Shown here: piece by piece, positions 50,431 through 61,055 of the stretch
Layout: each line of letters begins with the position of its first letter
Position numbering within the stretch: the stretch's first letter is position 1
NCBI RefSeq assembly: GCF_019578655.1
Contig: NC_063262.1
Coordinates: 10,051,582 to 10,115,581 of the forward strand
Reading direction: 5' to 3'
Origin: Ricinus communis
Lineage: Eukaryota; Streptophyta; Magnoliopsida; Malpighiales; Euphorbiaceae
Length of the DNA stretch: 64,000 nucleotides
Translations under genes and position numbers: made by a program
The notes under the pieces: generated by a model
Told to the model about the DNA's origin: nothing
What the model saw: only the letters and a program-made list of their open reading frames with translations
Database searches by the model: none

Positions 50431-50438
50431 TATAAATA
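50431..50438 (+). promoter_or_regulatory. TATA box in the probable copia 5' LTR
   Basis: TATAAATA lies about 210 bp upstream of the copia primer site. Transcription would start about 30 bp downstream, in the CT-rich sequence near 50460, marking the start of the R region. The left border of the LTR is not clear; it probably lies between 49620 and 50300. Confidence 0.5.
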
Positions 50439-50639
50439 AGAGTTGGTCCTCTCTCTATCCATATCGTCAACAATTATAACAAATACAAAAACTAAAGATT
50501 AGAGTATCCATTAATAAGATAAGGGGAAAAAGGAGAGAAATCACACTCCATTAAATATGGATCAATGTATGTTTTCTTCCTTCTATTTAATGGTGAAAAA
50601 CATGAAGTTCTAATCAATGGGTTATTATTTGTTTATATG

Positions 50640-50651
50640 TGGTATCAGAGC
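50640..50651 (+). promoter_or_regulatory. Primer-binding site of the copia element
   Basis: TGGTATCAGAGC is a perfect match to the plant initiator tRNA-Met primer site. It locates the end of the 5' LTR just upstream. Confidence 0.92.
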
Positions 50652-51503
50652 ATGGTTTAAAAAATCATGTTTTTCCATAATTTTATTAAATTTATTGTTG
50701 TTGTAGATGCATGCAAGAATTAATCCTTATTTTTTGCATATAAATTAAATTGATTAATTTTGCATGGTTTGGATTAAGTTTAAGATTTATTGATGTTAGT
50801 TTTTAGACTAATTTTGTGTAAATTTTGTAACACACACACTGCTGCAACAAAATCTGTGTTTTTTATCAAGATCCATTGTGGCCCATAAAGTTTTGTTAAC
50901 TATCATATTGCATGTAAAGTTATTTTTCTCCAATTATGTCCGAAATAATTTACAGTTTCATCATAATAAAAAACTTTTAATCCATATTCATCCTTAATTC
51001 TTGGTACATATATATATATCAGTAGTTAATCTTAATTAAAATTAAGTTAAATATTTAATGAAAGTAATATATTATTATATAAACTTTTGAAATTTATTTT
51101 AAGGACGATTTGCTTGTCACCAAAGTGACCAAATTTTTTCAAGTAAATAAATGTCAAATTATAGATTATAATTTTCACTTACTATAAATTTTGTGTTTAA
51201 AATGACAATTACGATTTTTATGTATTTATGGGTAAATTGAAATTTATCATTATAAGATACTTAGGGATTAACCCAAAGGTTGATTAATTATTTTGTAATT
51301 GATAAACATAATCGTGGTGATTAATATGTTATACTAATTTTATTTTTTACATATCCAAAGATAGAAAAAATAAATTTAGTTATGCATATATAATTACCTA
51401 TAATTGTTTACATAAGTATATCTTATTATACCCAAATGAGAACTTTGATATATTTATGTTTATATTTGAATTTATAGATTAAATATTATGAATCAAAGCA
51501 TTA

Positions 51504-52586
51504 ATGTATGAGTATTCTATGTTATTTTTATTTGCAGTATCTGTACCTGTGTCTCTTCATTCACATGCTTCATCTGTTCTATTATTTAATGGTTTGAACT
51601 TTTCTGATTGGTGCGAACAAGTTCAGTTTCACTTAGGTGTTCTCGATCTTGATTTGGCACTTCAAATTGGGAAACCTACTACTATTACTGATGAAAGTAG
51701 CAATGAAGAAAAAGCTTTATATAAAGCTTGGGAAAGATCGAACAGATTAAGCTTAATATTCATGCGAATGACTGTTGCAAACAACTTAAAGAATACAATT
51801 CCTAAAACTGACAATGCTAAGGAATTTAAAAAGCTTATTGAGGAACATTCTCAAACAGCTGATAAGTCACTTGCTGGCACATTGATGAATAGTTTGACCA
51901 ATATGAAATATGATGGTTCACGTGCCATGCAAAGAGCATGTTCTTGAAATGACTACCTTAGCGGGGCAAAATTAAAGACCTTAGGAATGAATGTGGATGA
52001 GTATTTTCTAGTACAGTTCATACTGAACTCCTTGCCTCCTGAACAATATGGTCCATTCCAAATGAACTATAACACCTTAAAGGATAAATGGAATGTAAAT
52101 GAATTGACCATCATGCTTATTCAAGAGAAGACAAGATTAAAGAATCAAAGAGCTCATTCAGTTCATCTCTTAAGTCATCAAGAAGCTGGAACGAGTTGCA
52201 AAAAGAAAGGTGGAAAGAGCAAGAAGAAAGGTTTACACAACCTGAACGAATCTTTTAAGGTTGCTCATAAGAAGGAACATGGGAGTGTTAAGTGTCACTT
52301 CTGTGATAAAATCGGGCACTTAAAGAAGGATTGCCTGAAACGTAAAGCTTGGTTCAAAAAGAAAGGTAAACATTATGCTTTAGTATGTTTTGAATCAAAT
52401 TTTATTGAAGTTCCGCATAATACTTGGTGGAATGATTTCGGTTCCACTACCTATCTTTCTAATACGATGCAGGGATTCCTTACGATCCAAACCATAAGAC
52501 TAAATGAAAGTTTTATCTTCATGCAGAATCGAAAGAAAGCTTCTATTAAAGGCATTGGCACTTATCGTTTAATATTAGATACATGA
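51504..52586 (+). pseudogene. copia gag and protease region, broken
   Basis: The capsid part reads LLFNGLNFSDWCEQVQFHLG and DLDLALQ near 51590-51660. A frameshift or stop near 51945 precedes the second open part (51987-52586), which carries a basic KKKGGKSKKKG stretch and a zinc knuckle CHFCDKIGHLKKDC at about 52291-52332. The protease motif that is normally D-S-G-A-T reads DFGSTTYLS near 52435, so the catalytic triplet is damaged. The start codon at 51504 follows a T-rich, TTTGCAG-like acceptor at about 51532, which may be chance. Confidence 0.85.
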
Positions 52587-52616
52587 CATTATTTAGATTT
52601 ATTTCAAACTCTTTAT

Positions 52617-53400
52617 GTGCCCACATTTTCCCGCAACTTAGTTTCTTTATCGAACCTTGATGTAGTGGGATTTTATTATAAGTTTGGTTCTGGATCTTTA
52701 ACTTTATTTAAGAATAATAATATTATTGGTTCTGGATTGTTATATAATGGTCTCTACAAGCTCAAACTTGATAATTCTTTTGTTGAGACATTAATGACCT
52801 TGCATCATAATGTTGGTACTAAACGTATTTAGTCAATGAAAGTTCTGCTTACTTGTGGCATAAACATTTGGGTCATTTATCCAAAGAAAGGATACAAAGA
52901 TTAGTAAGGAATGAAATACTTCCAAGTTTGGACTTTACTAATCTTGAAGTGTGTATTGATTGTATTAAAGGAAAATAAACAAAACACACTAAGAAATGAG
53001 CTATAAGAAGCACACAGCTTCTTGAAATTATACACACTGATATTTGTGGTCCTTTTGATGCTCTACCTTTTGGTGAAGAAAAATATTGTATTACCTTTAT
53101 TAATGATTTTTCTCATTCTCGTCATATTTTTCTATTGCGTGACAAATCTCAATCAATCAATTTACTTGAGATTTATATTAAAAAGGTTGAGAGGCAATTA
53201 GATAAAAAGGTAAAAATCATAAGGTCGGATAGAGGTGGTGAATATTATGGAAAATATGATGAATCTGGATAATGTCGAGGTCATTTGCCAAATTTCTTGA
53301 AAGATATGGTATTTATGCTCAATACACAATGACGAGAACACCACAATAAAATAGTGTCGCAGAAAGGCGTAATCGTACTTTAATGGAAATGGTTAGGAGT
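52617..53400 (+). pseudogene. copia integrase region, broken
   Basis: The GAG-pre-integrase zinc part is readable as LWHKHLGHLSKERIQRL (about 52853-52900) and CIDCIKGK (about 52950). The catalytic core starts IIHTDICGPFD (about 53025) and continues with RSDRGGEYYG (about 53223). Stops near 52830, 52977, 52998 and 53270 interrupt it. Downstream it runs into the long open frame of 53383-54492. Confidence 0.88.
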
Positions 53401-54492
53401 ATGATGAGTCATTCTTCTTTACCCTTGTCATTGTGGATGTATGCATTAAGAACTGGTATGTATTTGCTAAACAGGGTTCCTAGTAAGGCAATTCCAAGTA
53501 CACATTTTGAACTATGGACAGGAAGAAAACCTAGTTTGAGGTACTTACATGTTTGGGGTTGCCCAACAGAAGTAAGAATTTATAATCCACATGAAAAGAA
53601 ATTGGATTTAAAAAATATCAGTGGTTATTTTATTGGTTATCCAGAAAATTCTAAAGGATATAGATTTTATTATCCTAATCATAGTACAAGAATTGTTGAA
53701 TATAGAAATGCAAGATTCATTGAAAATGGTGACATTAGTGGGAGTGGAAGAATACATGATGTTAGTATTCAAGAAGTTAGGGTGGAAGTTCCTATACCCA
53801 AAACTTCTACAATTGTTATTCCTAATGTTATTACTCATCCCAATAACATTCAAGAACAACAAATAAATGATCAAATGCTTCATGATGAAAATGTCAATAA
53901 TGAAACCATAATAAATGAACAACAAGAAGTAATAGTAAGAAGGTCTCAAAGAGAAAGGAGATCTGTTATTTCTGATGACTATGTAGTTTATCTACAAGAG
54001 TCAGAAATGGACTTAGGAATTAATAATGATCCAGGTTCATTTTCAGAAGCCATGAATAGTAATGATTCAATTAAATGGATTAATGCTATGGAAGAAGAGC
54101 TAATATCTATGGATCAAAATCAAGTTTGGGACCTTGTTGAGTTGCCTGAAGGATTTAAAAAGATTGGATGCAAATGGATTTTCAAAACCAAATGCGATTC
54201 GAAAGGCAATATTGAAAGACACAAAGTCAGACTTGTTGCCAAAGCTTTTACTCAGAAAAGTGTCATTGATTACAAAGAGACTTTTTTACTAGTGTCTAAA
54301 AAAGATTCTCTTAGAATTATTATGGCTTTAGTGGCTCATTATGATTTAGAGCTACATCAAATGGATGTCAAAACTGCTTTTCTTAATGAAAATTTGGAAG
54401 AAGTTTATATGGGTGAACCTGAGGGTTTTTCAATTAAGAAAAAGGATCATATGGTGTGTAAACTAAAGAAATCAATATACAGACTTAAATAA
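53383..54492 (+). pseudogene. copia integrase C-terminus and reverse transcriptase N-terminal part
   Basis: A 369-codon open frame. It begins with the integrase C-terminal helix (MEMVRSMMSHSSLP, LWMYALRTGMYLLNRVPSK, FELWTGRKPSLRYLHVWGC), then an acidic/Asn-rich linker, then RT (WDLVELPEGFKKIGCKWIFK, HQMDVKTAFLNENLEEVYM with motif A Asp, SIYRLK) and a stop at 54490 where related proteins continue with QASRQW. It is the longest open frame in the element. The start codon is arbitrary, because the ancestral frame comes from upstream. Confidence 0.92.
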
Positions 54493-55430
54493 GCTTCTCG
54501 TCAATAGTATATTAAGTTTAATGATACCAATACTTCTTTTGAATTTCAAGAAAACATCGTTAATCGGTGCATATATATGAAAATCAGTGGGAGCAAGTTT
54601 ATTTTTCTTGTTCTGTATGTTGATGATATTTTACTTACTGCTAACGATCTTGGTTTGCTACATGAAACCAAGAAATATTTCTCTAATAATTTTAAAATTA
54701 AGGATATGGGAGAAGCCACATATGTGATAGGAATAGAAATATTTCATGATAGATCATAAGGTTTATTGGGCTTATCTCAAAAGGCTTATATTAATAAAAT
54801 TTTAGAGAGATTTAAAATGGACAAATGCTCAATAGGGATAGTTCTAATCCAGAAAGGGGATAAATATAATCTTATGCAATGTCCGAAAAATGAATTGGAA
54901 TGAGAACAAATGAAGAACATTCCTTATACATCTGTTGTTGGGAGTTTAATGTATGATCAAACTTGCACCAGACCGGACATTAGTTTTGCTGTCGGAATAC
55001 TGGGCAGATATCAAAGTAATCCAGGATTAGATCACTCGAAAGCTCCAAAGAAAATTCTTAGATACTTGCAAGGAACAAAGGATCATATGCTCACTTATAG
55101 AAGATCTAATCACCTTGAGGTGATTGGACATTCAGATTCAGATTTTGCTGGATGTGTTAATACAAGAAAATCAACATTTGGCTACTTATTCCTATTAGCC
55201 AAATGAGCAATTTCATGAAAGAGCACGAAGCAGTCTGTCATTGCTGCATCCACTATGGAGGCTGAGTTTGTAGCTTGCTTTGAGGCTACCGTTCATGGAT
55301 TATGGCTGCAAAATTTTATTTTAGGACTTGGAATTGTTGATAGTATAGCTAGGCCGCTGAAAATTTATTGTGATAATTCTGCAGCATTTTTCTTCTCTAA
55401 AAATGACAAGTATTCTAAAGATTGACTATG
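54493..55430 (+). pseudogene. copia reverse transcriptase C-terminal part and RNase H, broken
   Basis: The catalytic motif FLVLYVDDILLTAND is intact at about 54604-54650. Further motifs are IKDMGEATYVIGIEI (about 54700), PYTSVVGSLMYDQTCTRPDI (about 54920) and RNase H SDSDFAGCVNTRKSTFGYLF (about 55135), then SKQSVIAASTMEAEF (about 55228) and CDNSAAFFFSKN (about 55370). Stops near 54505, 54758, 54901 and 55204 break the frame. Confidence 0.9.
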
Positions 55431-55464
55431 ATCATATAAATTTATTGGACATTCAGATTCAGAT

Positions 55465-56366
55465 ATAAATTAATATAATAAAATTTTAACATTCAAGTAC
55501 TTCAAATTACATATTATAAATTTTTTTAAATTATTAGCATATAATGTATATATAAACTTGATCATATAAATAGGTTGACTTATGAGAGTAATTAAATTCA
55601 AATTAGTCTAAGTCAATCTTTACCCTTTTCTACTTTTTTACTTTATAAGCCCTAAAGTGGGTATTTTTGAAATAAAATGAGTTTTTTTATTAATAAAGAT
55701 TAATAAATATAACTTGTGACCAACAAGTAAACTTGAATGCGTTCAAGAAATACATATTAATCTTGCTATAAAGATGAGTTTTTCCTCTAAGCTTCATTGA
55801 TCATGTTGATGGAACAATTATATACAGCACTTTGGCTGCCTTTGGACATTGACAAGAAATACATTCCACTTAGTAGCTATACTGAATCACAAATTAACTT
55901 CATTGTCGTTTGGCGAATCTTTAAACGGGTCTAATCTTTTGAATATCAAATTCAAACTCATCCTAACTCCCATATTATGGAAGATAAAATAAAAGACTCA
56001 TAACATTTCATCAACAGAATTAACAAACAACTAAGAATATTAAATCTAACATAGAACCCTAAACGAACTTTCAACCAAATAAGTCCATCTTCATTGTTGT
56101 GAGACTTTGAATCATCTCTCAATGTTGAGACTTTAGTAGTCATGAGATCTTATTCTATACATCTTTGATTTGCCATTTGTTTTCTCAAATTCACTACTAA
56201 AGAAATATAAGAGATCTTACTATCAAAATTTATAAATTTTTACTAACTTATACAAAACAAATGAGAATATTATTATAACTGGAAAAAACTACTAGAGGAG
56301 AAAAGAGAAAAGAAATAGCTAGTAAAGAGTTAAAATTAGCTATCATTGACTGGTAAAAAAAACCTG
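55465..56366. other. Intergenic DNA between the copia element and the solo LTR
   Basis: No gene or LTR is recognised. It is moderately AT-rich. The absence of copia LTR similarity here shows that the 3' end of the copia element is missing. Confidence 0.5.
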
Positions 56367-56371
56367 CCGAT

Positions 56372-59205
56372 TGTAACACCCGGAATTTTTATATATTTAA
56401 TAATGAGTTTTTATTTAAGTTAATTTTAGCTTCATTATTATTGGGTTTAATTTGAAATGATTTAATGAAAAATTTAATATTAATCAAATAAATGAGTTAT
56501 TTTCTATACCCAATTAGTTTGAAATTTTAAGAAATTATTCAAGTAAATTATTTGAGAAATGATTATATTTTGGCTATTCAAATTTTCCCAAATGCATATT
56601 TATATAAGTAAAATTATATATTGGAAAATTTTGGAAGAAATTATAAAGGATGTTTTTATAAAAGAATTTTGGGAAAATTGGTATTATAATTGATTAGTAG
56701 TATTAAATTTTGAGTTGGAAATTGATTATTTAATTTAATTGTGTGTTAGGACTAAATTGGAAATTTATTTTGGTATAAGGATTCAAAGTATAATGTTATT
56801 TTTTATGGGGTTTTAATGGAAATTTGTGAGCTTGGTATTTTTGTAAATAAATATGCTCGTGGGTATTTTTGTAATTGTGTATTTTCAATAATTCGGATTT
56901 GGCCCAAATTAAATAGTTAGGGGCTTAATTGAAAGTCTAAAAAGAAGTTTGGGGGTTAAATTGGAATTCTGCAGGATGGAATTGTAAGTAATTAAGAAAG
57001 TTGAGGGATCAAATTGTAATAAGAAAAAGTTCAGGGGTCAAATGTCGATATTGAAAGGAATGGAAATCGGGGAGAGAGAAAAGAAAGAAGGAAGAAGAAG
57101 AAAGGGAGGAGAGAGAGAGGCGCCGACGTCCATGGTGGATTGACGGAGGCCGTGCCGAGGGCGTGTTGACGTCGGAAGGAGCACGATGGTGGCGGTAGGC
57201 AACGGCGGCCGGCGGAATGGCGCGACGTGGCGGCCGGTTCCGGCCTTCCTACGATCTTGGTGGCGATCGGCTCCTCTTGGAGAGAGCTTCCTTTCGCGAT
57301 GGCCGGTTTTGGTGGCCGGAGGAGAGAGTTCCGGCCGAAGTGGAGGCAGCCGTTTTGGGCTATTTCGGCGAGCTCCCTGCAGAGGATGGATGATCGGAGG
57401 ATGTATCCCGACTCTCCTCGGCTCAAGCTTCGCGATGGCACCGGTTTGGTGGCGATCGGGCTTCGTCAATCGACGGCCGAGATCGTCCGCAAATCTCACC
57501 GGATGATCGGGTGTCGGATCGGAAAATCGGGAAGCAAGGATCGCCTTCGAGTCCGATGGTGTGTTCGGATCGTCGATCGGAAGTAGTCGACCGAGCGATC
57601 GAGCGTCTCGATAATTATCTTTGGCCCGTTAATTTTGGAATTCTTGGTTTAATTGTGTCTAATGGTTTATATTGAGTACTTGATGATATTTGTGAGTCAA
57701 AATAATTGTCCGCCGCCTTGTGTTTTGTCTTTGTGTGAGTCGGAAATAGTGAAGTTCGGGGACCCGACTCCGTTGTTTAAATTGTTGGATATTTGGAGTG
57801 TTTTTCCGGTAGGTCCTGGACCCGCTTTTTACGGGGGGTAATGTTCGTGTTGTAAGGGAGGTTCACTGAATTTTCTAGAGAATTCTCCCGAGTCGAGATT
57901 CTGCATACCATGTGAATCTAGACCTAGGATCTATCAGAATTGTTTCATCGTTTTGATAAATTGTTTTCCGTGACTAGATTGTTGCTCACCGCCCTACCGA
58001 GGCACCGGAGCGAGCTAGGAGGTCGCCAAACCCGCGAGTTAAAGTCATATATCGCTTACGACGTGTCATGCATAAAATTTGATTTCACATCGTGAATACT
58101 TATTTGCAATTTCAATTTTCATTTAATTATTATTATTATCATTTGCATGATGCTTTTAATTACTATTTAAATATGATTTTCCTTTATTACCAATTTTAAT
58201 ATTGCATGATGACTCGGGATGGGACTAGAGAAAATAGGAGTTGGATGAGTGTCCCAATATAATCCGAGAGAGATAGGAAAGGGTAAAGAGGTAAAAATTT
58301 TAAGAAAGAAAGATTAGGACTCGCCTCGGTCGAGCATCGCCTCTCGGGCTTAGTAGAGTGTGGTTGCCGGAGTAAAGGTCCCCGGTCGAGCATTGCTCTC
58401 GGGCTTATTTGGAAATTTAAGTGACTGACTAGAGGTAAGGTCCCCGGTCGAGCTAAGCTCTCAGCGCCTACCTTATTGGATAAGAGAGCCGAAAGGCTAA
58501 GGCCGAGAGTTAAGTGACCGGACCGGAGGTAAGGTCCCCGGTCGAGCTTTGCTCTCGGGGCGCCAGTCTGTTGGAATGAGAGGTTCGAGATGATAGAGTT
58601 GAGGTTAGTTGAGACATAAGTGTTGAAATAATCAAGATTTTAGAGTTGGGATTGAGTTCTATCAAGTACTCCGTCCCGTTGCATGTGGAATAATTTTTGT
58701 TTAAGCATGGCATGACACATATGTCTTAACATGACACGCATGGTTCGCGTGATTTATTAATTATTTTAAAATTAAATAAGGTGACATTGAGATATTTGAA
58801 ACTGTTATAGATATATGATTTTAACTCACTCGAGACCGATCTCATTTTTACCTGCTTTTCGATTCGGATCGTTAGTTCTCCCGCGACTTTATTCAAGAAT
58901 CCGACTCCTTCATCATCGGGTGATGTATTTGATTTCGTATGTAAATTGGTAAATCTTAGATTCTCCGCAGTAGTAATTAGTAGATGTATCAGTTGTAAAT
59001 TTTCTGAGTTTCAGGTCTCGCCTAGTTTTTCTGGCAGACCGAAGTATTTATGTAGAATGTAGCTATTAAGATAATTTGTGGTTTTAATAATATTAATTTG
59101 AGATGAGATTTGTTTAAATCAGTGAGTGTCGGGGCTTACTACGGGTTTCGGTAGCCTTAAGCCTACCCATTCCTAGTGCTTGGCCACGCCCACGGGGTCG
59201 TGACA
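56372..59205 (+). mobile_element. Solo LTR (copy E) of the Tekay-like family with target duplication CCGAT
   Basis: It begins TGTAACACCCGG at 56372 and ends GGTCGTGACA at 59205, and is flanked on both sides by CCGAT (56367-56371 and 59206-59210). Its internal order matches copies A-D: purine-rich tract (57050-57120), a block with GGTCCTGGACCCGC near 57813, GAGTTAAAGTCATATATC near 58037, hairpin motifs at 58324-58566, a TTAACTCACTC site near 58821, and the CTTAAGCCTACCCATTCC terminus. No internal coding region is present, so it arose by recombination between two LTRs of one element. It is GC-richer than the other copies. Confidence 0.95.
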
Positions 59206-59210
59206 CCGAT

Positions 59211-59684
59211 GGTAGCAAAAAAGAAAATAAAAAAAGAGATTTCTATATATGGCTAGATACATGATTTCTCTTTCCTTCTTTAAAGATTACTAAAAAAGAC
59301 AAATTGTAAAAGAATACATGATTTCTCTTTCCTTCTTTTTAATTTTAGCAATGTCATAAGCAAGCCTTGAATTTTTCTTTTACAATTCAATAAATGAATT
59401 CAAATTTTGGTAAATCAGTTGGCGTGGATGCCATAGCCTAATATGATTAGAGTTTCAGTGGAAGTTAGAATAATAGTTCAGGGTTTAAGTTGATATTTAT
59501 ATTAATTGAGGTTTCATAATATCACTATTTTAAATTTGGGTTTATGTATTGTGCTTAAGTTATTAGTAGTTAAGGTTTCATAATATCATTTTAATCTAAA
59601 TGCCCATTATTGATTTTATACTCTATTATTGGTTTCATAGATCAATATCTATATAAACATTTGAAGGTAAAGTTTTTAATTTTT
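59211..59684. other. Intergenic DNA right of the solo LTR
   Basis: No gene is supported. A sentence-like repeat, TTTCATAATATCA, appears at about 59510 and 59577. Confidence 0.45.
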
Positions 59685-60180
59685 TTTTTTCAACCATGTG
59701 GTTTGATGCTTTTGCACTTAAAGGGCAGATGTATTTTTATATCAAAAGAATAAGATGTATTTCATTTTTGTAGCATTTTTTAAGTACATCCAATATTTTT
59801 CTCATTTTTTAGATTATAAACATTAATAGAAATATAAATAATTAATAAAATAAATTTTTTTAATTAATTTAGCATTTAATTAGATATTCTGTGTTCATAA
59901 AAAATCTTTAAAATATATTTTTAAGTTTAATCAAATTTAAGAAATTATTTTTAAAATAAAATTTTAATATATTTATGAACTCTTTGATACATTGTTAGAT
60001 GCCACGTTGCTTATAAAATGATAATTTAGTAATAGTTCATATTAAATACATGTAAAACTATGTAAAAATAATAAAAACATAAATGTGTACCTAAAAATGC
60101 TAAAAAAATATGCGGTACTTCTTTGATACAAAAATATATTTGTTCCTCGAGTGAAAAAACGTCAATCATAAGGTAGTTTT
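59685..60180. mobile_element. Putative non-autonomous inverted-repeat element (about 0.5 kb)
   Basis: The reverse complement of about 60070-60180 matches about 59685-59795 imperfectly, with shared landmarks ATTTTTxTATCAAA, a T-rich block and TAGCATTTTT-AxGTACA. The interior is AT-rich with no reading frame. This is the structure of a MITE or small non-autonomous MULE. A target duplication is not clear. Confidence 0.5.
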
Positions 60181-61055
60181 TTAAAATTTAACTTTTATTT
60201 TATTATTAAATATTCCAATAATAATGAATTTTTTTTTTTTACATTGTTGATTATACAACTCTTCATTTGGAATATTTTCTCTTATAAAAATATGAATGAT
60301 TTTTTTGCAGCCTAATTACCTAAAAAAATTTGAACTTTGAAATCTTTAACAAATTTAGCTAATAGTACCACTTTTTTAAAAAAAGACTTAAGCTTAATTT
60401 TATTTTTAAATAACGCTGATATGGCGGAGGGTTGACTAGAACTGGTGGTTTGACTCTGACATGGATCAAAAGAAAAAATTCAGTCAGCATTTTATTGCTG
60501 ACTCATTTGCTAGTATCAAAACTCACTATTTAATTTAAGAAGACATAAAAAAGGCAATTGCTAGCTTTCCCAAATGAATCATAAATTAACTTTAACACTA
60601 ACTTTAACAATTTACAATTTACCAACAAAAAAGAATAATGATTGAAGCTAGTGTTGTGGTCCCTTCGTTGATTATGGCCGTTTGATAACATGTTTTTATC
60701 TATGTCCTTTGATTAAAGATTCTTGTTCAAATTTTTTATTGTTTATGGTCCCGCCATTGACTCTGCATTTCGAAGCTTTATTTCCATAAAGGACAATCAT
60801 ATCGACAGGTATATTTGGTTGAATCTTTAATTTTTAACTCATGTTAGATTGTCATTGGTGTTTGTAAGCTTAAAATAAGTTTATTTTTAGATTTTCAAAA
60901 TTTATTTATAATATGCTTTTTGCATGGATGGTTAGAGTTTTGTAAATTAGACTAAGATATTTTTTAATGAATATTTTACCACTATATGCCAAACTTTGTA
61001 TTAAACAAGTTATTACCAAGATGTTTAATAATATTGATTTTTCTAAATATTCAGA
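60181..61055. other. Upstream region of MULE 3
   Basis: No gene is recognised. The left terminal repeat and promoter of MULE 3 probably lie here, but they cannot be defined without the right end. Confidence 0.4.
60482..60503. other. Perfect 8-bp-stem hairpin
   Basis: AGTCAGCA and TGCTGACT are separated by six bases, in non-coding DNA upstream of MULE 3. It may be part of the MULE 3 terminal region, but the other terminus is outside the window. Confidence 0.5.

Larger units (their letters stand above)
50640..55464 (+). mobile_element. Ty1/copia retrotransposon, interior with truncated 3' side
   Basis: From the primer site at 50640 the order is leader, gag, protease, integrase, RT, RNase H, which is diagnostic for Ty1/copia (integrase before RT). 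The 5' LTR lies upstream with a TATA box at 50431. After RNase H ends near 55425 there is no recognisable polypurine tract or 3' LTR, so the right end is lost. The junction carries a 20-bp repeat of internal RNase H sequence (55124-55143 and 55445-55464). Stops and frameshifts are moderate, fewer than in the Tekay-like element. Confidence 0.9.

Noticed and set aside
57031..57586. Several overlapping open frames of 106-153 codons on both strands
   Set aside because: They lie wholly within the solo LTR with proven borders, overlap each other, show no domain features, and are explained by locally high GC lowering stop frequency.
58324..58566. CRISPR-like array of short repeats
   Set aside because: The organism is a eukaryote; the units are degenerate, differently spaced, and are part of retrotransposon LTRs.
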